Positions 1 through 6,691 of a DNA stretch of 64,000 nt are shown here, in pieces; the first letter of the stretch is position 1; every line of letters begins with the position of its first letter. The notes beneath the pieces are model-generated. The model was given only the letters and a program-made list of their open reading frames with translations. It was not told where the DNA came from and searched no databases. A program made the translations under genes and the position numbers. This stretch comes from Sphingomonadaceae bacterium (lineage in GTDB: Bacteria; Pseudomonadota; Alphaproteobacteria; Sphingomonadales; Sphingomonadaceae): positions 1-64,000 of the forward strand of contig JAPZTW010000010.1 in the NCBI GenBank assembly GCA_027533105.1, in the 5' to 3' direction.

Positions 1-498
1 CGGCGAACGGTGCATCTGCGACACGATCACGCGCTCGGTGCCGTTGATGATGAAGGTGCCGTTCTCGGTCATGAGCGGCATGTCGCCCATGTAGACGTCC
101 TGCTCCTTGATATCGAGGACCGAACGGGTTTCGGTTTCGGCATCGACCTCGAACACGATCAGGCGCAGCGTGACCTTCATCGGCGCGGCATAGGTGATCC
201 CGCGCTGACGGCACTCGGTGGTGTCGTACTTGGGGTCTTCCAGTTCGTAATGGACGAAGTCCAGTTCGCTGGTCCCGGCAAAGTCGCGGATCGGGAAAAC
301 CGAGCGCAGGGTCTTTTCCAGGCCCGAGACATAGCCGGTGGCCGGGTTCGAACGCAGGAACTGCTCGTACGATTCGCGCTGAACCTCGATCAGGTTCGGC
401 ATCTGCACCACTTCGTGGATGTCGCCGAAGATCTTGCGGATCCGCTTCTTGGCCGAAGCGCCGTTCGACGCAGCGGGGGTCAGGGCCTTTTTCGCCAT
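1..498 (-). CDS. rpoB: RNA polymerase beta subunit, N-terminal part (truncated by window edge)
   Basis: First 166 codons of the beta subunit of RNA polymerase; the gene runs leftward off the window. The ATG at 498-496 opens a protein starting [13 protein letters not shown], followed by beta-subunit N-terminal lobe sequence such as [20 protein letters not shown] and [19 protein letters not shown], which are close to invariant in bacterial RpoB. A purine-rich AAGAGG lies about 15 bases upstream of the ATG. Normally rpoB follows rplL directly in the same operon. Here rplJ-rplL lie 3.4 kb away and point in the opposite direction, so this rpoB must have its own promoter. Identity is certain; the rest of the gene is not visible. 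Confidence 0.97.
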   Translation of the reverse strand, partial: MAKKALTPAASNGASAKKRIRKIFGDIHEVVQMPNLIEVQRESYEQFLRSNPATGYVSGLEKTLRSVFPIRDFAGTSELDFVHYELEDPKYDTTECRQRGITYAAPMKVTLRLIVFEVDAETETRSVLDIKEQDVYMGDMPLMTENGTFIINGTERVIVSQMHRSP

Positions 499-718
499 GG
501 GAGGGTCTTGCCTCTTCAAATGTGCCGGAAAACCGGCGGAAAACTGTGCCACGCGCGGGCGGTGGCTTTTCATCGCAACGCAAAAAGGCCGCACGGCATA
601 CGCCCCCATTTCGGGAACGGCCCGCAGCCTTCGCGTCGTTCTGAAAACCCGGTGCTTCCTTCCTGTGGCCAGTCCCCGCGCATGGACCGGCCTTGCTCGA
701 AGCGCCGAGCGAGCGCGC

Positions 719-747
719 CCCTTAGGCCAAGGCCGCCAAGGTGTCAA
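719..747 (-). promoter_or_regulatory. Candidate rpoB promoter
   Basis: Read leftward there is a perfect TTGACA -35 hexamer (747-742), a 17-base spacer and a weak TAAGGG -10 (724-719). A 220-base leader to the rpoB start would follow. Inferred from hexamers and position only; the stretch 499-805 holds no other recognisable gene. Confidence 0.35.
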
Positions 748-805
748 ACCGCACAGCGGGCGGAGGCCGCGGAATTGCGCCGTTTCGCGGTGCGCTCAAG
801 CCGCT

Positions 806-865
806 TATCGTTTTACGATATTATCGTTTGACAATAAGTTCGACTCGGTTTATTGATTTTCGATA
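806..865 (+). promoter_or_regulatory. Triple 15-bp palindromic operator over the promoter of the DUF2975/HTH module
   Basis: Three copies of a 15-base dyad are visible: TATCGTTTTACGATA (806-820, perfect 6+3+6), TATCGTTTGACAATA (822-836, one mismatch) and TATTGATTTTCGATA (851-865, one mismatch). A consensus -35 TTGACA (828-833) sits inside the second copy, and 17 bases later TATTGA (851-856), a possible -10, sits inside the third. A repressor bound here would cover both promoter elements. The obvious candidate is the HTH protein encoded at 1606-1830, giving negative autoregulation. Repeats and hexamers are seen; the regulator assignment is inferred. Confidence 0.7.
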
Positions 866-888
866 TCGAGCATATCGGAGAACGATCA

Positions 889-1020
889 ATGACCCGCAAG
901 TCCAACCCCCTCGCCATGGCTCTCGCCGCTGTCTTCACGATTGCCGCGATCTGGCCGCTGACCCTGCCCGCCTCGGCGCAGGCAGCGACCCAGGTCGTCG
1001 TCATCGCGCCGCTGGCCTGA
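889..1020 (+). CDS. Small exported or membrane-anchored peptide (43 aa)
   Basis: A 43-residue reading frame immediately downstream of the triple operator. It reads MTRKSNPLAMALAAVFTIAA, then IWPLTLPASAQAATQVVVIAPLA: a basic start, one hydrophobic stretch (about residues 8-26) and an ASAQA signal-peptidase-like site near residues 28-32, leaving a mature tail of about 12 residues. It starts 24 bases after the last operator copy, with GGAGAA at 877-882 as ribosome-binding site, and ends 37 bases before the DUF2975 gene, so it is probably the first gene of that operon. I do not recognise a family. It could be a leader peptide or a small membrane protein; the good ribosome-binding site and signal-peptide-like composition favour real translation. 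Confidence 0.55.
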   Translation: MTRKSNPLAMALAAVFTIAAIWPLTLPASAQAATQVVVIAPLA

Positions 1021-1057
1021 GCCTCCGACACAACCCGCTGACCGGGGAGCCCCCGCC

Positions 1058-1606
1058 ATGACCCTCTTCGACAAATTCAAATCCGGCGACCCACTGCTGC
1101 TGGCGGCCAAGCTGATCGTTGGCTTCGCCATCGGCATCATGATCTTTGCCATGGTGATGATCGGCCTGGGCCTTGGCGCCCTGGCCACGGTCGAACGCGC
1201 CGAGATTATCGGCCAGCTCGCCAAGGTTGGCGCGCCGGCCAACATGGCCTGGCTGGTGGCTGCGGCCCTTGCGCTCGCCCTTGGCCTGCTGTTCCTGGGC
1301 GTGCGCTTCATGATCGAGCTGTTCGGGATCATGGACACGGTGGGCACCGGCGATCCCTTCGCGCCCGAAAACGGCAGTCGCCTCAGCCGCATGGGCTGGC
1401 TGGCAATCGGCGCGCAGGGCATTGCCCTGGCCCTGAAGGGCGTGGTCAAGGTGCTGGAGCCCTATGCCATCAAGGCCGGCAAGCCGATCGACCTCGAGTT
1501 CGATCTCGACATGTCGGGCGTGCTGCTGGTGCTGATCCTGTTCATCCTGGCCCGCGTGTTCCGCCACGGTGCCACGATGCGGGCCGATCTGGAAGGGACC
1601 GTGTGA
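1058..1606 (+). CDS. DUF2975 family membrane protein
   Basis: A 182-residue integral membrane protein with four hydrophobic segments (about residues 13-43, 62-88, 111-131 and 152-168). The loop motif GDPFAPENGSRLSRMGW (residues 98-114) and the C-terminal FRHGATMRADLEGTV are hallmarks of DUF2975 proteins. The function of the family is unknown; members are usually encoded next to a small YozG-type HTH regulator, as here, where the stop codon overlaps the downstream ATG by one base. The start at 1058 is preceded by GGGGAG (1043-1048). The operon would be controlled by the palindromes at 806-865. Its likely role, inferred only, is as an effector or signal-sensing partner of that regulator. Confidence 0.85.
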   Translation: MTLFDKFKSGDPLLLAAKLIVGFAIGIMIFAMVMIGLGLGALATVERAEIIGQLAKVGAPANMAWLVAAALALALGLLFLGVRFMIELFGIMDTVGTGDPFAPENGSRLSRMGWLAIGAQGIALALKGVVKVLEPYAIKAGKPIDLEFDLDMSGVLLVLILFILARVFRHGATMRADLEGTV

Positions 1607-1830
1607 TGCCCCCCGCAACCGGAGACCGTATCGTGATCAAGCTTGACGAGCTGCTGCACCAGCGCCGCATGACGCTGACCGAACTGGCCGAGCGGGTGGA
1701 TATCACCCTCGCCAATCTTTCGATCCTGAAGACCGGCAAGGCCAAGGCGATCCGCTTTTCGACGCTGGAAGCGATCTGCGCGGTGCTCGATTGCCAGCCG
1801 GGTGACCTGATCGGCTACCAGCCGGACTGA
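1606..1830 (+). CDS. YozG-like Cro/C1-type HTH regulator
   Basis: A 74-residue protein that is essentially one helix-turn-helix domain. The segment LTELAERVDITLANLSILK followed by TGKAKAIRFSTLEAICAVLDCQPGDLIGY is typical of the short YozG-type regulators that accompany DUF2975 genes. The ATG at 1606 overlaps the upstream TGA and has GGAAGGG at 1591-1597, implying translational coupling; a GTG at 1633 with GGAGA at 1621-1625 is a credible alternative start closer to the usual family length. It probably represses its own operon through the 15-bp dyads at 806-865. Family confidence is high; the target is inferred. Confidence 0.85.
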   Translation: MPPATGDRIVIKLDELLHQRRMTLTELAERVDITLANLSILKTGKAKAIRFSTLEAICAVLDCQPGDLIGYQPD

Positions 1831-1866
1831 TCGAACGGCGGACTGGCTCCCGGCCGGACCAGCAAG

Positions 1867-1906
1867 AAGGGCGGCACCATCCCCCGATGTGCCGCCCTTC
1901 CCTTTT
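1867..1906 (+). terminator. Rho-independent terminator after the HTH gene
   Basis: Perfect 10-bp stem, AAGGGCGGCA (1867-1876) with TGCCGCCCTT (1890-1899), followed by CCCTTTT. It lies 36 bases after the HTH stop and between convergent genes. Confidence 0.8.
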
Positions 1907-1930
1907 GCCCCCGCTGCGCGAGACTATAAC

Positions 1931-2578
1931 TCAGAAAATGCCGGGCACCAGTCGCCAGCGAGTCTTTTGCATGTAGTCGCGATAGGCCGGATCCTGGCTC
2001 AGCAGGCGCTCCTCGGCCAGCAGGCGCAGGATCTGCGCCCACCACCCCAGCGCGTAGATCACGAGGTTCACCACACTGGGCATCAGCAGCAGGATGCCGA
2101 TGTGGACGAACAGATAGCCGGCATACATCGGGTGGCGGACAAAGCGGTACATGCCGTCCTGCTTGATCCCGCGGTTGGCCGGCGCGATGCCGAACGAGCG
2201 GCGCAGGAACAGCTTGGCGGCGATCTGCACCACGTTGCCGAACAGCACCAGGCCCACCGCCAAGGGGACCAGCGCGTCCCAGGCCGCGGGCGCGGGCATG
2301 ATCAGCAGCGGGGCATAAGTGGCCGTGGCCGCCAGCAGCCAGTCGCCAAGCCGCATCGAGATCCTTTCGGTCGGGCGGCGCAGCAGCACGAAGATCACCA
2401 CGCTGGTTTCGGCCAGCATGATCAGCGGAGCGAAGGGATTGCTCGCTTCATAGACCCGGTGCGCCAGCAGCGCCCACAGCAGTACGATCGTGACCTGCTC
2501 GGCCCGGTCGAGCCGGCGCGGGGTCAGCCAGGCCGGCGGGCCCTTGGCAATGGCGGTCTGGTCGAGTGAGGCATGCAT
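1931..2578 (-). CDS. Isoprenylcysteine carboxylmethyltransferase-family membrane methyltransferase
   Basis: A 215-residue membrane protein of the ICMT/PEMT-like methyltransferase group. Several hydrophobic helices precede the signature block GMYRFVRHPMYAGYL (about residues 141-155), where the RHPxYxG motif binds AdoMet, and a downstream EERLLSQDPAYRDYMQKTRW segment carries the conserved Glu and the acidic DPAYRDY motif. The real substrate in bacteria is generally unknown, because prenylated cysteines are not expected; phospholipids or small lipophilic compounds are alternatives. The ATG at 2578 is used. A CtrA-like sequence lies about 65 bases upstream. The gene is convergent with the DUF2975/HTH module and separated from it by a terminator. 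Confidence 0.75.
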   Translation of the reverse strand: MHASLDQTAIAKGPPAWLTPRRLDRAEQVTIVLLWALLAHRVYEASNPFAPLIMLAETSVVIFVLLRRPTERISMRLGDWLLAATATYAPLLIMPAPAAWDALVPLAVGLVLFGNVVQIAAKLFLRRSFGIAPANRGIKQDGMYRFVRHPMYAGYLFVHIGILLLMPSVVNLVIYALGWWAQILRLLAEERLLSQDPAYRDYMQKTRWRLVPGIF

Positions 2579-2642
2579 TGGCGGATCAATCCCAGGCAGC
2601 GTCCCGATAAGGACATTTACCTAGTGTGATCGCAGGGTATGG

Positions 2643-2657
2643 TTAAGAATGGCTTAG
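2643..2657 (-). promoter_or_regulatory. CtrA-like box upstream of the methyltransferase gene
   Basis: TTAA-N7-TTAG (2643-2657), read leftward as CTAA-N7-TTAAC. It matches 7 of 8 fixed positions of the alphaproteobacterial CtrA site TTAA-N7-TTAA. It lies in the 91-base gap ahead of the gene starting at 2578. Such short matches occur by chance, so this is tentative. Confidence 0.3.
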
Positions 2658-2669
2658 CGCGAGAGTAGC

Positions 2670-3491
2670 CTAGGTCCCTGCGGGAACGCGGGGCCGCTGC
2701 AGCGCAGCGCCCGCCCGCCAGCCAAGCCAGGTCACCAGCGCCCCAGCCGCGATTCCCGCGCTGACGGTCAGCGGCAGCGGAATCTGGGCATAGGCGCCAA
2801 ACCAGGGGCCAAGCTGGGGAATGAAGGGGGCATACCACATCACCACCCCCTGAACCGCCGTGAAGCCAGCCGCCAGCAACCACGGGAGGCCGTGCTTGCG
2901 ATGCCTGAAGTACAGCACCAGGGCAAAGGTGCTCGCCATCAGGTCCGGGATCAGGATCGTATCGAGCACCTCCTGCGGTCCGGTGCTGCCGATCACGTTC
3001 AGCCAGGGCAGGTATTCGGGCAGCACCCGCGAAAACGGCGATTCGAACAGGATGATCGGGCTCGCCAGCATGAAGCCGGCATGCAGGCGGACATTGCGGC
3101 GATGTTTCAGCGCCAGATAGAACAGGGTGAGGTAGGCCGCGATGGCCAGGAATGTGCCGATCCCGAAGGCTGGCGTGTTGCGGATCGCGAAGTCGCTGCC
3201 GGCGGCGGCATAGCTTTGCGCCGAGACATCGACGATCATCATGAAGCCCGCGATCAGCAGGGGGAACAGCACGAAGCTGGCCAGCCCCAACTGGCGGTGG
3301 AGATCGTTGCGGCGGCGCTGGATGGCGACTTGCTGGACGATCAGCAAGATCAGCCAGATCGACGAGGTAATCGCATGGACATGGAACGCAACCGGCACCT
3401 TGCCGATGGGGGCCCAATAGCTGCCCCAGAAGCCCAGCAGCACGGTAAGCAGCACCCCGCCCACGAAATAAGGCGCATGACGATAAGGCAT
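2670..3491 (-). CDS. Conserved polytopic membrane protein of unknown function
   Basis: A 273-residue protein with about seven hydrophobic helices spread over its length, starting MPYRHAPYFVGGVLLTVLL. Histidines in or near helices (HVHAITSSIWLILLIVQQ around residues 37-54, and LHRQLG near 64-69) recall DUF2306-like and haem-membrane proteins, but I cannot assign a family with confidence. The ATG at 3491 was chosen because hydrophobicity begins at once. It is transcribed leftward in the same direction as the methyltransferase gene, 91 bases away, so they may share transcription. No motif points to a reaction. Confidence 0.6.
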   Translation of the reverse strand: MPYRHAPYFVGGVLLTVLLGFWGSYWAPIGKVPVAFHVHAITSSIWLILLIVQQVAIQRRRNDLHRQLGLASFVLFPLLIAGFMMIVDVSAQSYAAAGSDFAIRNTPAFGIGTFLAIAAYLTLFYLALKHRRNVRLHAGFMLASPIILFESPFSRVLPEYLPWLNVIGSTGPQEVLDTILIPDLMASTFALVLYFRHRKHGLPWLLAAGFTAVQGVVMWYAPFIPQLGPWFGAYAQIPLPLTVSAGIAAGALVTWLGWRAGAALQRPRVPAGT

Positions 3492-3572
3492 CGGACAGTC
3501 TCCCCACTGTCGATGCGACCCGGACCGGAGCCTAACACAGCGTGCGCTGCCGGTCCAATCTGGCCGAATTGC

Positions 3573-3600
3573 TTGACTCCCGCGCCAATCCCGCTAATGG
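3573..3600 (+). promoter_or_regulatory. Candidate rplJL promoter
   Basis: TTGACT (3573-3578) followed after 16 bases by TAATGG (3595-3600), within the sequence GCTAATGG. It is the best promoter-like pair in the 387-base gap 3492-3878 and would give an rplJ leader of about 270 bases. Inferred. Confidence 0.4.
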
Positions 3601-3604
3601 CCCG

Positions 3605-3878
3605 CCCCGACCGCCGCTTTCGGGCTGCGCGTCATCCGTCCGAGACAGCTGCTGCCGGTTCCCGGCTTAATCCGCAGCCTAGACGGGGACAGAGACATTC
3701 CGGCAGCCGCAGGGCTGCGCGGCCGTGCCGTTTCACACCGGCACACCTCCTTCCCCATCACGGACTCGCCCGGGCCGGTTTTCCGGCGCGGACAACGTAG
3801 CCGATCGTCCGGGTCTTCCGGGCGGTCAATTGTGACGCCGCACGGCATTCCCGTGCGGTAACACGTGAAGGAGTAAGC
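3605..3878 (+). promoter_or_regulatory. Long structured rplJ leader (L10-leader type)
   Basis: The 270 bases between the candidate promoter and rplJ contain several hairpins: GCAGCC/GGGCTGC near 3703-3718, GTGCCG/CGGCAC near 3724-3742, and a perfect 8-bp stem CCGCACGG (3838-3845) with CCGTGCGG (3851-3858), ending 8 bases before the GAAGGAG ribosome-binding site. In many bacteria rplJ leaders bind the L10-L12 complex and repress translation. This leader probably does so, but no consensus fold was computed. Confidence 0.5.
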
Positions 3879-4391
3879 ATGGATCGTTCGCAGAAAGCCG
3901 ACGCGGTCGCAGCGCTGAACGCAACCTTCAACGAGGTTGGCGTGGTGGTAGTCACCCGCAACCTTGGCATGACCGTGGCCCAGACCACGGCCCTGCGCGT
4001 GAAGATGCGGGAAAGCGGTGCATCGTTCAAGGTTTCCAAGAACAGTCTTGCCAAGCTTGCCATCGCAGACACGAACTATGCCGGGATTGGTGACCTGCTC
4101 ACCGGTCCGGTGGCACTGGGGACTTCGGTCGATCCGGTTGCCGCGGCAAAGATCATTGTCGAGTTCGCCAAGACCAACGACAAGTTGGAAATCGTTGGCG
4201 GCGCGATGGGTTCGCAGGTCCTCGACGAAGCCGGTATCCGCGCTCTTGCCGCGATGCCGTCGCTCGACGAACTGCGCGCCAAGCTGATCGGCCTGGTCCA
4301 GGCACCGGCGACCAAGATCGCCCAGGTTGTCACGGCCCCGGCAGGCAAGCTGGCCCGCGTCTTTGGTGCCTACGCCAAGGAAGCCGCATAA
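3879..4391 (+). CDS. rplJ: 50S ribosomal protein L10
   Basis: A 170-residue protein with the typical L10 layout: MDRSQKADAVAALNATF start, VVVVTRNLGMTVAQTTALR, and FKVSKNSLAKLA, which lies in the 23S rRNA-binding domain, followed by the TGPVALG loop and a C-terminal helix (LDELRAKLIGLVQAPATKIA) that carries L7/L12 dimers. GAAGGAG at 3867-3873 gives a strong start. It precedes rplL by 78 bases and forms the usual stalk-protein operon. What is odd is that rpoB-rpoC do not follow. Identity is certain. Confidence 0.98.
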   Translation: MDRSQKADAVAALNATFNEVGVVVVTRNLGMTVAQTTALRVKMRESGASFKVSKNSLAKLAIADTNYAGIGDLLTGPVALGTSVDPVAAAKIIVEFAKTNDKLEIVGGAMGSQVLDEAGIRALAAMPSLDELRAKLIGLVQAPATKIAQVVTAPAGKLARVFGAYAKEAA

Positions 4392-4408
4392 GACTGATCA
4401 AACGTTTT

Positions 4409-4442
4409 GCCGGACCAGACACTTCAAACCGAAGGGTCCGGC
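4409..4442 (+). promoter_or_regulatory. Hairpin between rplJ and rplL
   Basis: Perfect 8-bp stem GCCGGACC (4409-4416) with GGTCCGGC (4435-4442), without a T-tract. It may act as a processing or stability element that lets rplL be made in excess over rplJ; this role is inferred. Confidence 0.45.
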
Positions 4443-4469
4443 AGCCATCAAATTGTGGAGTGAAACATC

Positions 4470-4841
4470 ATGGCCGATATCGCCAAGCTCGTTGAAGAAC
4501 TTTCGAAGCTGACCGTCCTGGAAGCTGCTGACCTCGCCAAGGCTCTGGAAGAAGCCTGGGGCGTTTCGGCTGCTGCCGCCGTTGCCGTGGCTGCTGCCCC
4601 GGCCGCCGCTGCTGAAGCGGTTGAAGAAAAGACCGAATTCGACGTCATCCTGACCGGCGACGGCGGCAACAAGATCGCCGTCATCAAGGAAGTCCGCGCG
4701 ATCACCTCGCTCGGCCTGACCGAAGCCAAGGCGCTGGTGGAAGCCGCTCCGAAGGCGATCAAGGAAGGCGTGTCGAAGGCCGAAGCCGAAGACATCAAGG
4801 CCAAGATCACCGCTGCTGGCGGCACCGTCGAAGTCAAGTAA
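4470..4841 (+). CDS. rplL: 50S ribosomal protein L7/L12
   Basis: A 123-residue stalk protein. The N-terminal dimerisation helix (residues 1-32, [20 protein letters not shown]) is followed by an Ala-rich hinge (about 34-52) and the C-terminal factor-binding domain, with [20 protein letters not shown] and [20 protein letters not shown]. These are diagnostic of L7/L12, which recruits translational GTPases. Two strong hairpins flank the gene, one between rplJ and rplL and one terminator after the stop, so the rplJL transcript ends here rather than continuing into rpoB. Confidence 0.98.
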   Translation: MADIAKLVEELSKLTVLEAADLAKALEEAWGVSAAAAVAVAAAPAAAAEAVEEKTEFDVILTGDGGNKIAVIKEVRAITSLGLTEAKALVEAAPKAIKEGVSKAEAEDIKAKITAAGGTVEVK

Positions 4842-4872
4842 GCTTCGACCCGGTTCTTGCCGGATCAAGATC

Positions 4873-4902
4873 AAGGGCGGCTCCGACGGGGCCGCCCTTT
4901 TT
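4873..4902 (+). terminator. Rho-independent terminator of rplJL
   Basis: Stem AAGGGCGGC (4873-4881) with GCCGCCCTT (4891-4899) and a run of five T (4898-4902), 31 bases after the rplL stop. It supports separation of rplJL from rpoBC. Confidence 0.9.
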
Positions 4903-4940
4903 CGTTGCGGCAGCGCCTCGCTCCCGCAACGATCCTGCGG

Positions 4941-5555
4941 TCACGGATCGATCCGCGCCAAGTGCAGGGCCTGGGCACTGATGTCTTTGGGCCAGTCCGA
5001 CATGCGGGCAGCGAACGCTTCGGGGTCGGCGGCAAACAGCGCCCTGATCACTTCTTCATAACCGGGCAAATCTCCCGCGATTGCCGCAAGGAATCGATAG
5101 ACCCGTTCCTGCGCAGCCTTTGCGCGGGTCTGTGCGGTATCGTTCCGGCGGGCCGCCTCGACAAGTCGGCGCAAGGCCTGCGAAGCGCCGCCCGGCTGCT
5201 GTGCCAGCCATTCCCAATGACGGGGCAGCAGCGTGACCTCACGCGGCACGACCCCAAGCCGGGGCCGCCCGCGCGGCCGCCTGGCCTGGCCTTCGGCATG
5301 ATCCGGAACGCGCTCGTCCGCACCCGCCGGACCTGACGCGACGTGCCCCAACCGGGCCAGCACTTCGCCATCGGTACCGCGCAGATCCAGATCGAGCACC
5401 CGGCCAGTCGCATCGTCGAAAGTCAGAACGGGCTCATCGCCTGCATAGGCCTTGATGGCCAGAGCCACTTCGCCAAGCGGCCCCCGGGCAATGCGGCGAT
5501 GACCGGCAAAGGCGGTGCAGGGTGCGGCGAGAAGGTTGGTCATTGGCGTGGTCAT
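4941..5555 (-). CDS. DUF2239 family protein
   Basis: A 204-residue soluble protein. The ATG at 5555 gives MTTPMTNLLAAPCTAFAGHR; longer frames to the right run into the divergent promoter region and are unlikely. The central block RPRGRPRLGVVPREVTLLPR followed by HWEWLAQQPGGASQALRRLVEAAR is the signature of DUF2239, a family of unknown function. The basic PRGRPRLG and the HWEWL-GGxSxALR pattern resemble a small ribbon-helix-helix-like nucleic-acid-binding unit, but this is an inference. It is divergent from a GIY-YIG gene, and the 102-base gap carries two copies of a repeat that could coregulate both. Confidence 0.75.
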   Translation of the reverse strand: MTTPMTNLLAAPCTAFAGHRRIARGPLGEVALAIKAYAGDEPVLTFDDATGRVLDLDLRGTDGEVLARLGHVASGPAGADERVPDHAEGQARRPRGRPRLGVVPREVTLLPRHWEWLAQQPGGASQALRRLVEAARRNDTAQTRAKAAQERVYRFLAAIAGDLPGYEEVIRALFAADPEAFAARMSDWPKDISAQALHLARIDP

Positions 5556-5567
5556 CGTCGGTATTTT

Positions 5568-5612
5568 TACCCGGGTCAAATAATTGCTGTCAATATACCC
5601 AGATAATATTAT
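5568..5612. promoter_or_regulatory. Two direct repeats between divergent DUF2239 and GIY-YIG genes
   Basis: TACCCGGGTCAAATAAT (5568-5584) and TACCCAGATAATATTAT (5596-5612) match at 12 of 17 positions with a 28-base period. They are in an AT-rich patch within otherwise GC-rich DNA, between two divergent starts. They look like binding sites for one regulator shared by both genes; the regulator is unknown. Confidence 0.5.
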
Positions 5613-5657
5613 AGGCGGCGCGGGACGATTCACCCGGCGGCAGGAGCGCCAGCGACA

Positions 5658-5993
5658 ATGAACCATGATGAACGAAAGGCGGCGGTGGCCGCCTACAAGG
5701 AGCGCAAGGTCGAAAGCGGCATCTACGCGATCCGCTGCGCGGTCGGTGGCAAGGCCTGGGTCGGGATCGCCCCCGATCTGGCCACGATCAAGAACCGGCA
5801 TTGGTTCACGCTACGCCAGGGCAGCCACCCCACCGCCGCCTTGCAGACAGCGTGGACCGCCCATGGCGATGCCGCCTTCACGTTCGACATCCTCGAGCGG
5901 ATCGACGACGAGATTGGCGGCTTCACCCGCGAATGCCTTTTGAAGGAGTTACAGGCGGAATGGGCGGCAAAGCTGGTTGCCGACCGCCTGTAA
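5658..5993 (+). CDS. GIY-YIG nuclease-like protein
   Basis: A 111-residue single-domain protein. The GIY motif appears as SGIYAIRC (residues 20-27), and the YIG equivalent is KAWVGIAPD (residues 32-40). An Arg-rich helix region (IKNRHWFTLRQG) and the acidic FTRECLLKELQAEW near the C terminus follow the GIY-YIG order. The replacement of YIG by WVG is seen in a compact alphaproteobacterial subfamily; whether it still cuts DNA is unknown. GGAG at 5643-5646 precedes the ATG. It is divergent from the DUF2239 gene, sharing the repeats at 5568-5612. Confidence 0.75.
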   Translation: MNHDERKAAVAAYKERKVESGIYAIRCAVGGKAWVGIAPDLATIKNRHWFTLRQGSHPTAALQTAWTAHGDAAFTFDILERIDDEIGGFTRECLLKELQAEWAAKLVADRL

Positions 5994-6019
5994 CCCCGCC
6001 ACCCAGCCGCCTTCCCGGC

Positions 6020-6475
6020 TTACTTCAGCGTCTTCATGTAGGCGATGATCTCGGCCCGCTTGGCCGGATCGTTCAGTCCGGCGTAGGACATCTTGGTGCC
6101 GGGGACCAGCTTCATCGGTCCGGCCAGCCACTGGTCAAGCGTCGCATCGTCCCAGGTCAGGCCCGAGGCCTTGAGCTTTTCGGAAAAGGCAAAGCCAGGG
6201 ATTTCGCCCGCCTTGGTGCCATAGACCCCGTGCAGGCTCGGCCCGATCCCGTGCTTGCCGGGTTCGACCGCGTGGCAGGCGGCGCACTGGGCAAAGGCGG
6301 CTGGCCTGGCCCCGGCCGTCGTGGCCACGGTGGCCGCCGGGCTGGCCGCGACCCCTGCCGCAGCCGGGCTAGACGGTGAATCGCCCGCCGGGGCCTGCTC
6401 GGGCGGTGTGCCCCCGCAAGCGGCCAGAGCCAGCGCCAGGGCTGCGGTTAGGGCCCGCCTGCCATACTTGTTCAT
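6020..6475 (-). CDS. Lipoprotein class I cytochrome c
   Basis: A 151-residue c-type cytochrome anchored as a lipoprotein. The N terminus has a lipobox ending in Cys20 (LALAAC), followed by an Ala/Pro/Ser/Thr-rich linker of about 40 residues. Haem attachment is CAACH (residues 64-68). KHGIGPSLHGVYG and GFAFSEKLKASGLTWD are typical of cytochrome c2/c550-like domains, and the axial methionine is Met129 in PGTKMSYAG. It probably shuttles electrons on the periplasmic face of the inner membrane. It is a single gene, flanked by a convergent GIY-YIG gene and a divergent MATE gene, so the partner oxidase or reductase is not given by context. Confidence 0.9.
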   Translation of the reverse strand: MNKYGRRALTAALALALAACGGTPPEQAPAGDSPSSPAAAGVAASPAATVATTAGARPAAFAQCAACHAVEPGKHGIGPSLHGVYGTKAGEIPGFAFSEKLKASGLTWDDATLDQWLAGPMKLVPGTKMSYAGLNDPAKRAEIIAYMKTLK

Positions 6476-6691
6476 CGTCGATCCTTCCTTGGCCTGGCCA
6501 CCGGATCAGCCACCGGCGGTCGGTTAACTCCAGCACATCGTACCCCGAGCCGGGGCGGAGGTGTAGTCCAGAGGCGGCATTATCCCGTGCGGGAGTGGCA
6601 AGCCTGCGGGGCGCCCTCATCGCCCGCGGCAAGTCGTTTGCCGATAAATCCCTTGGCCGGACCAGCCAGCACGCCTATCCGGGCCGACCGC

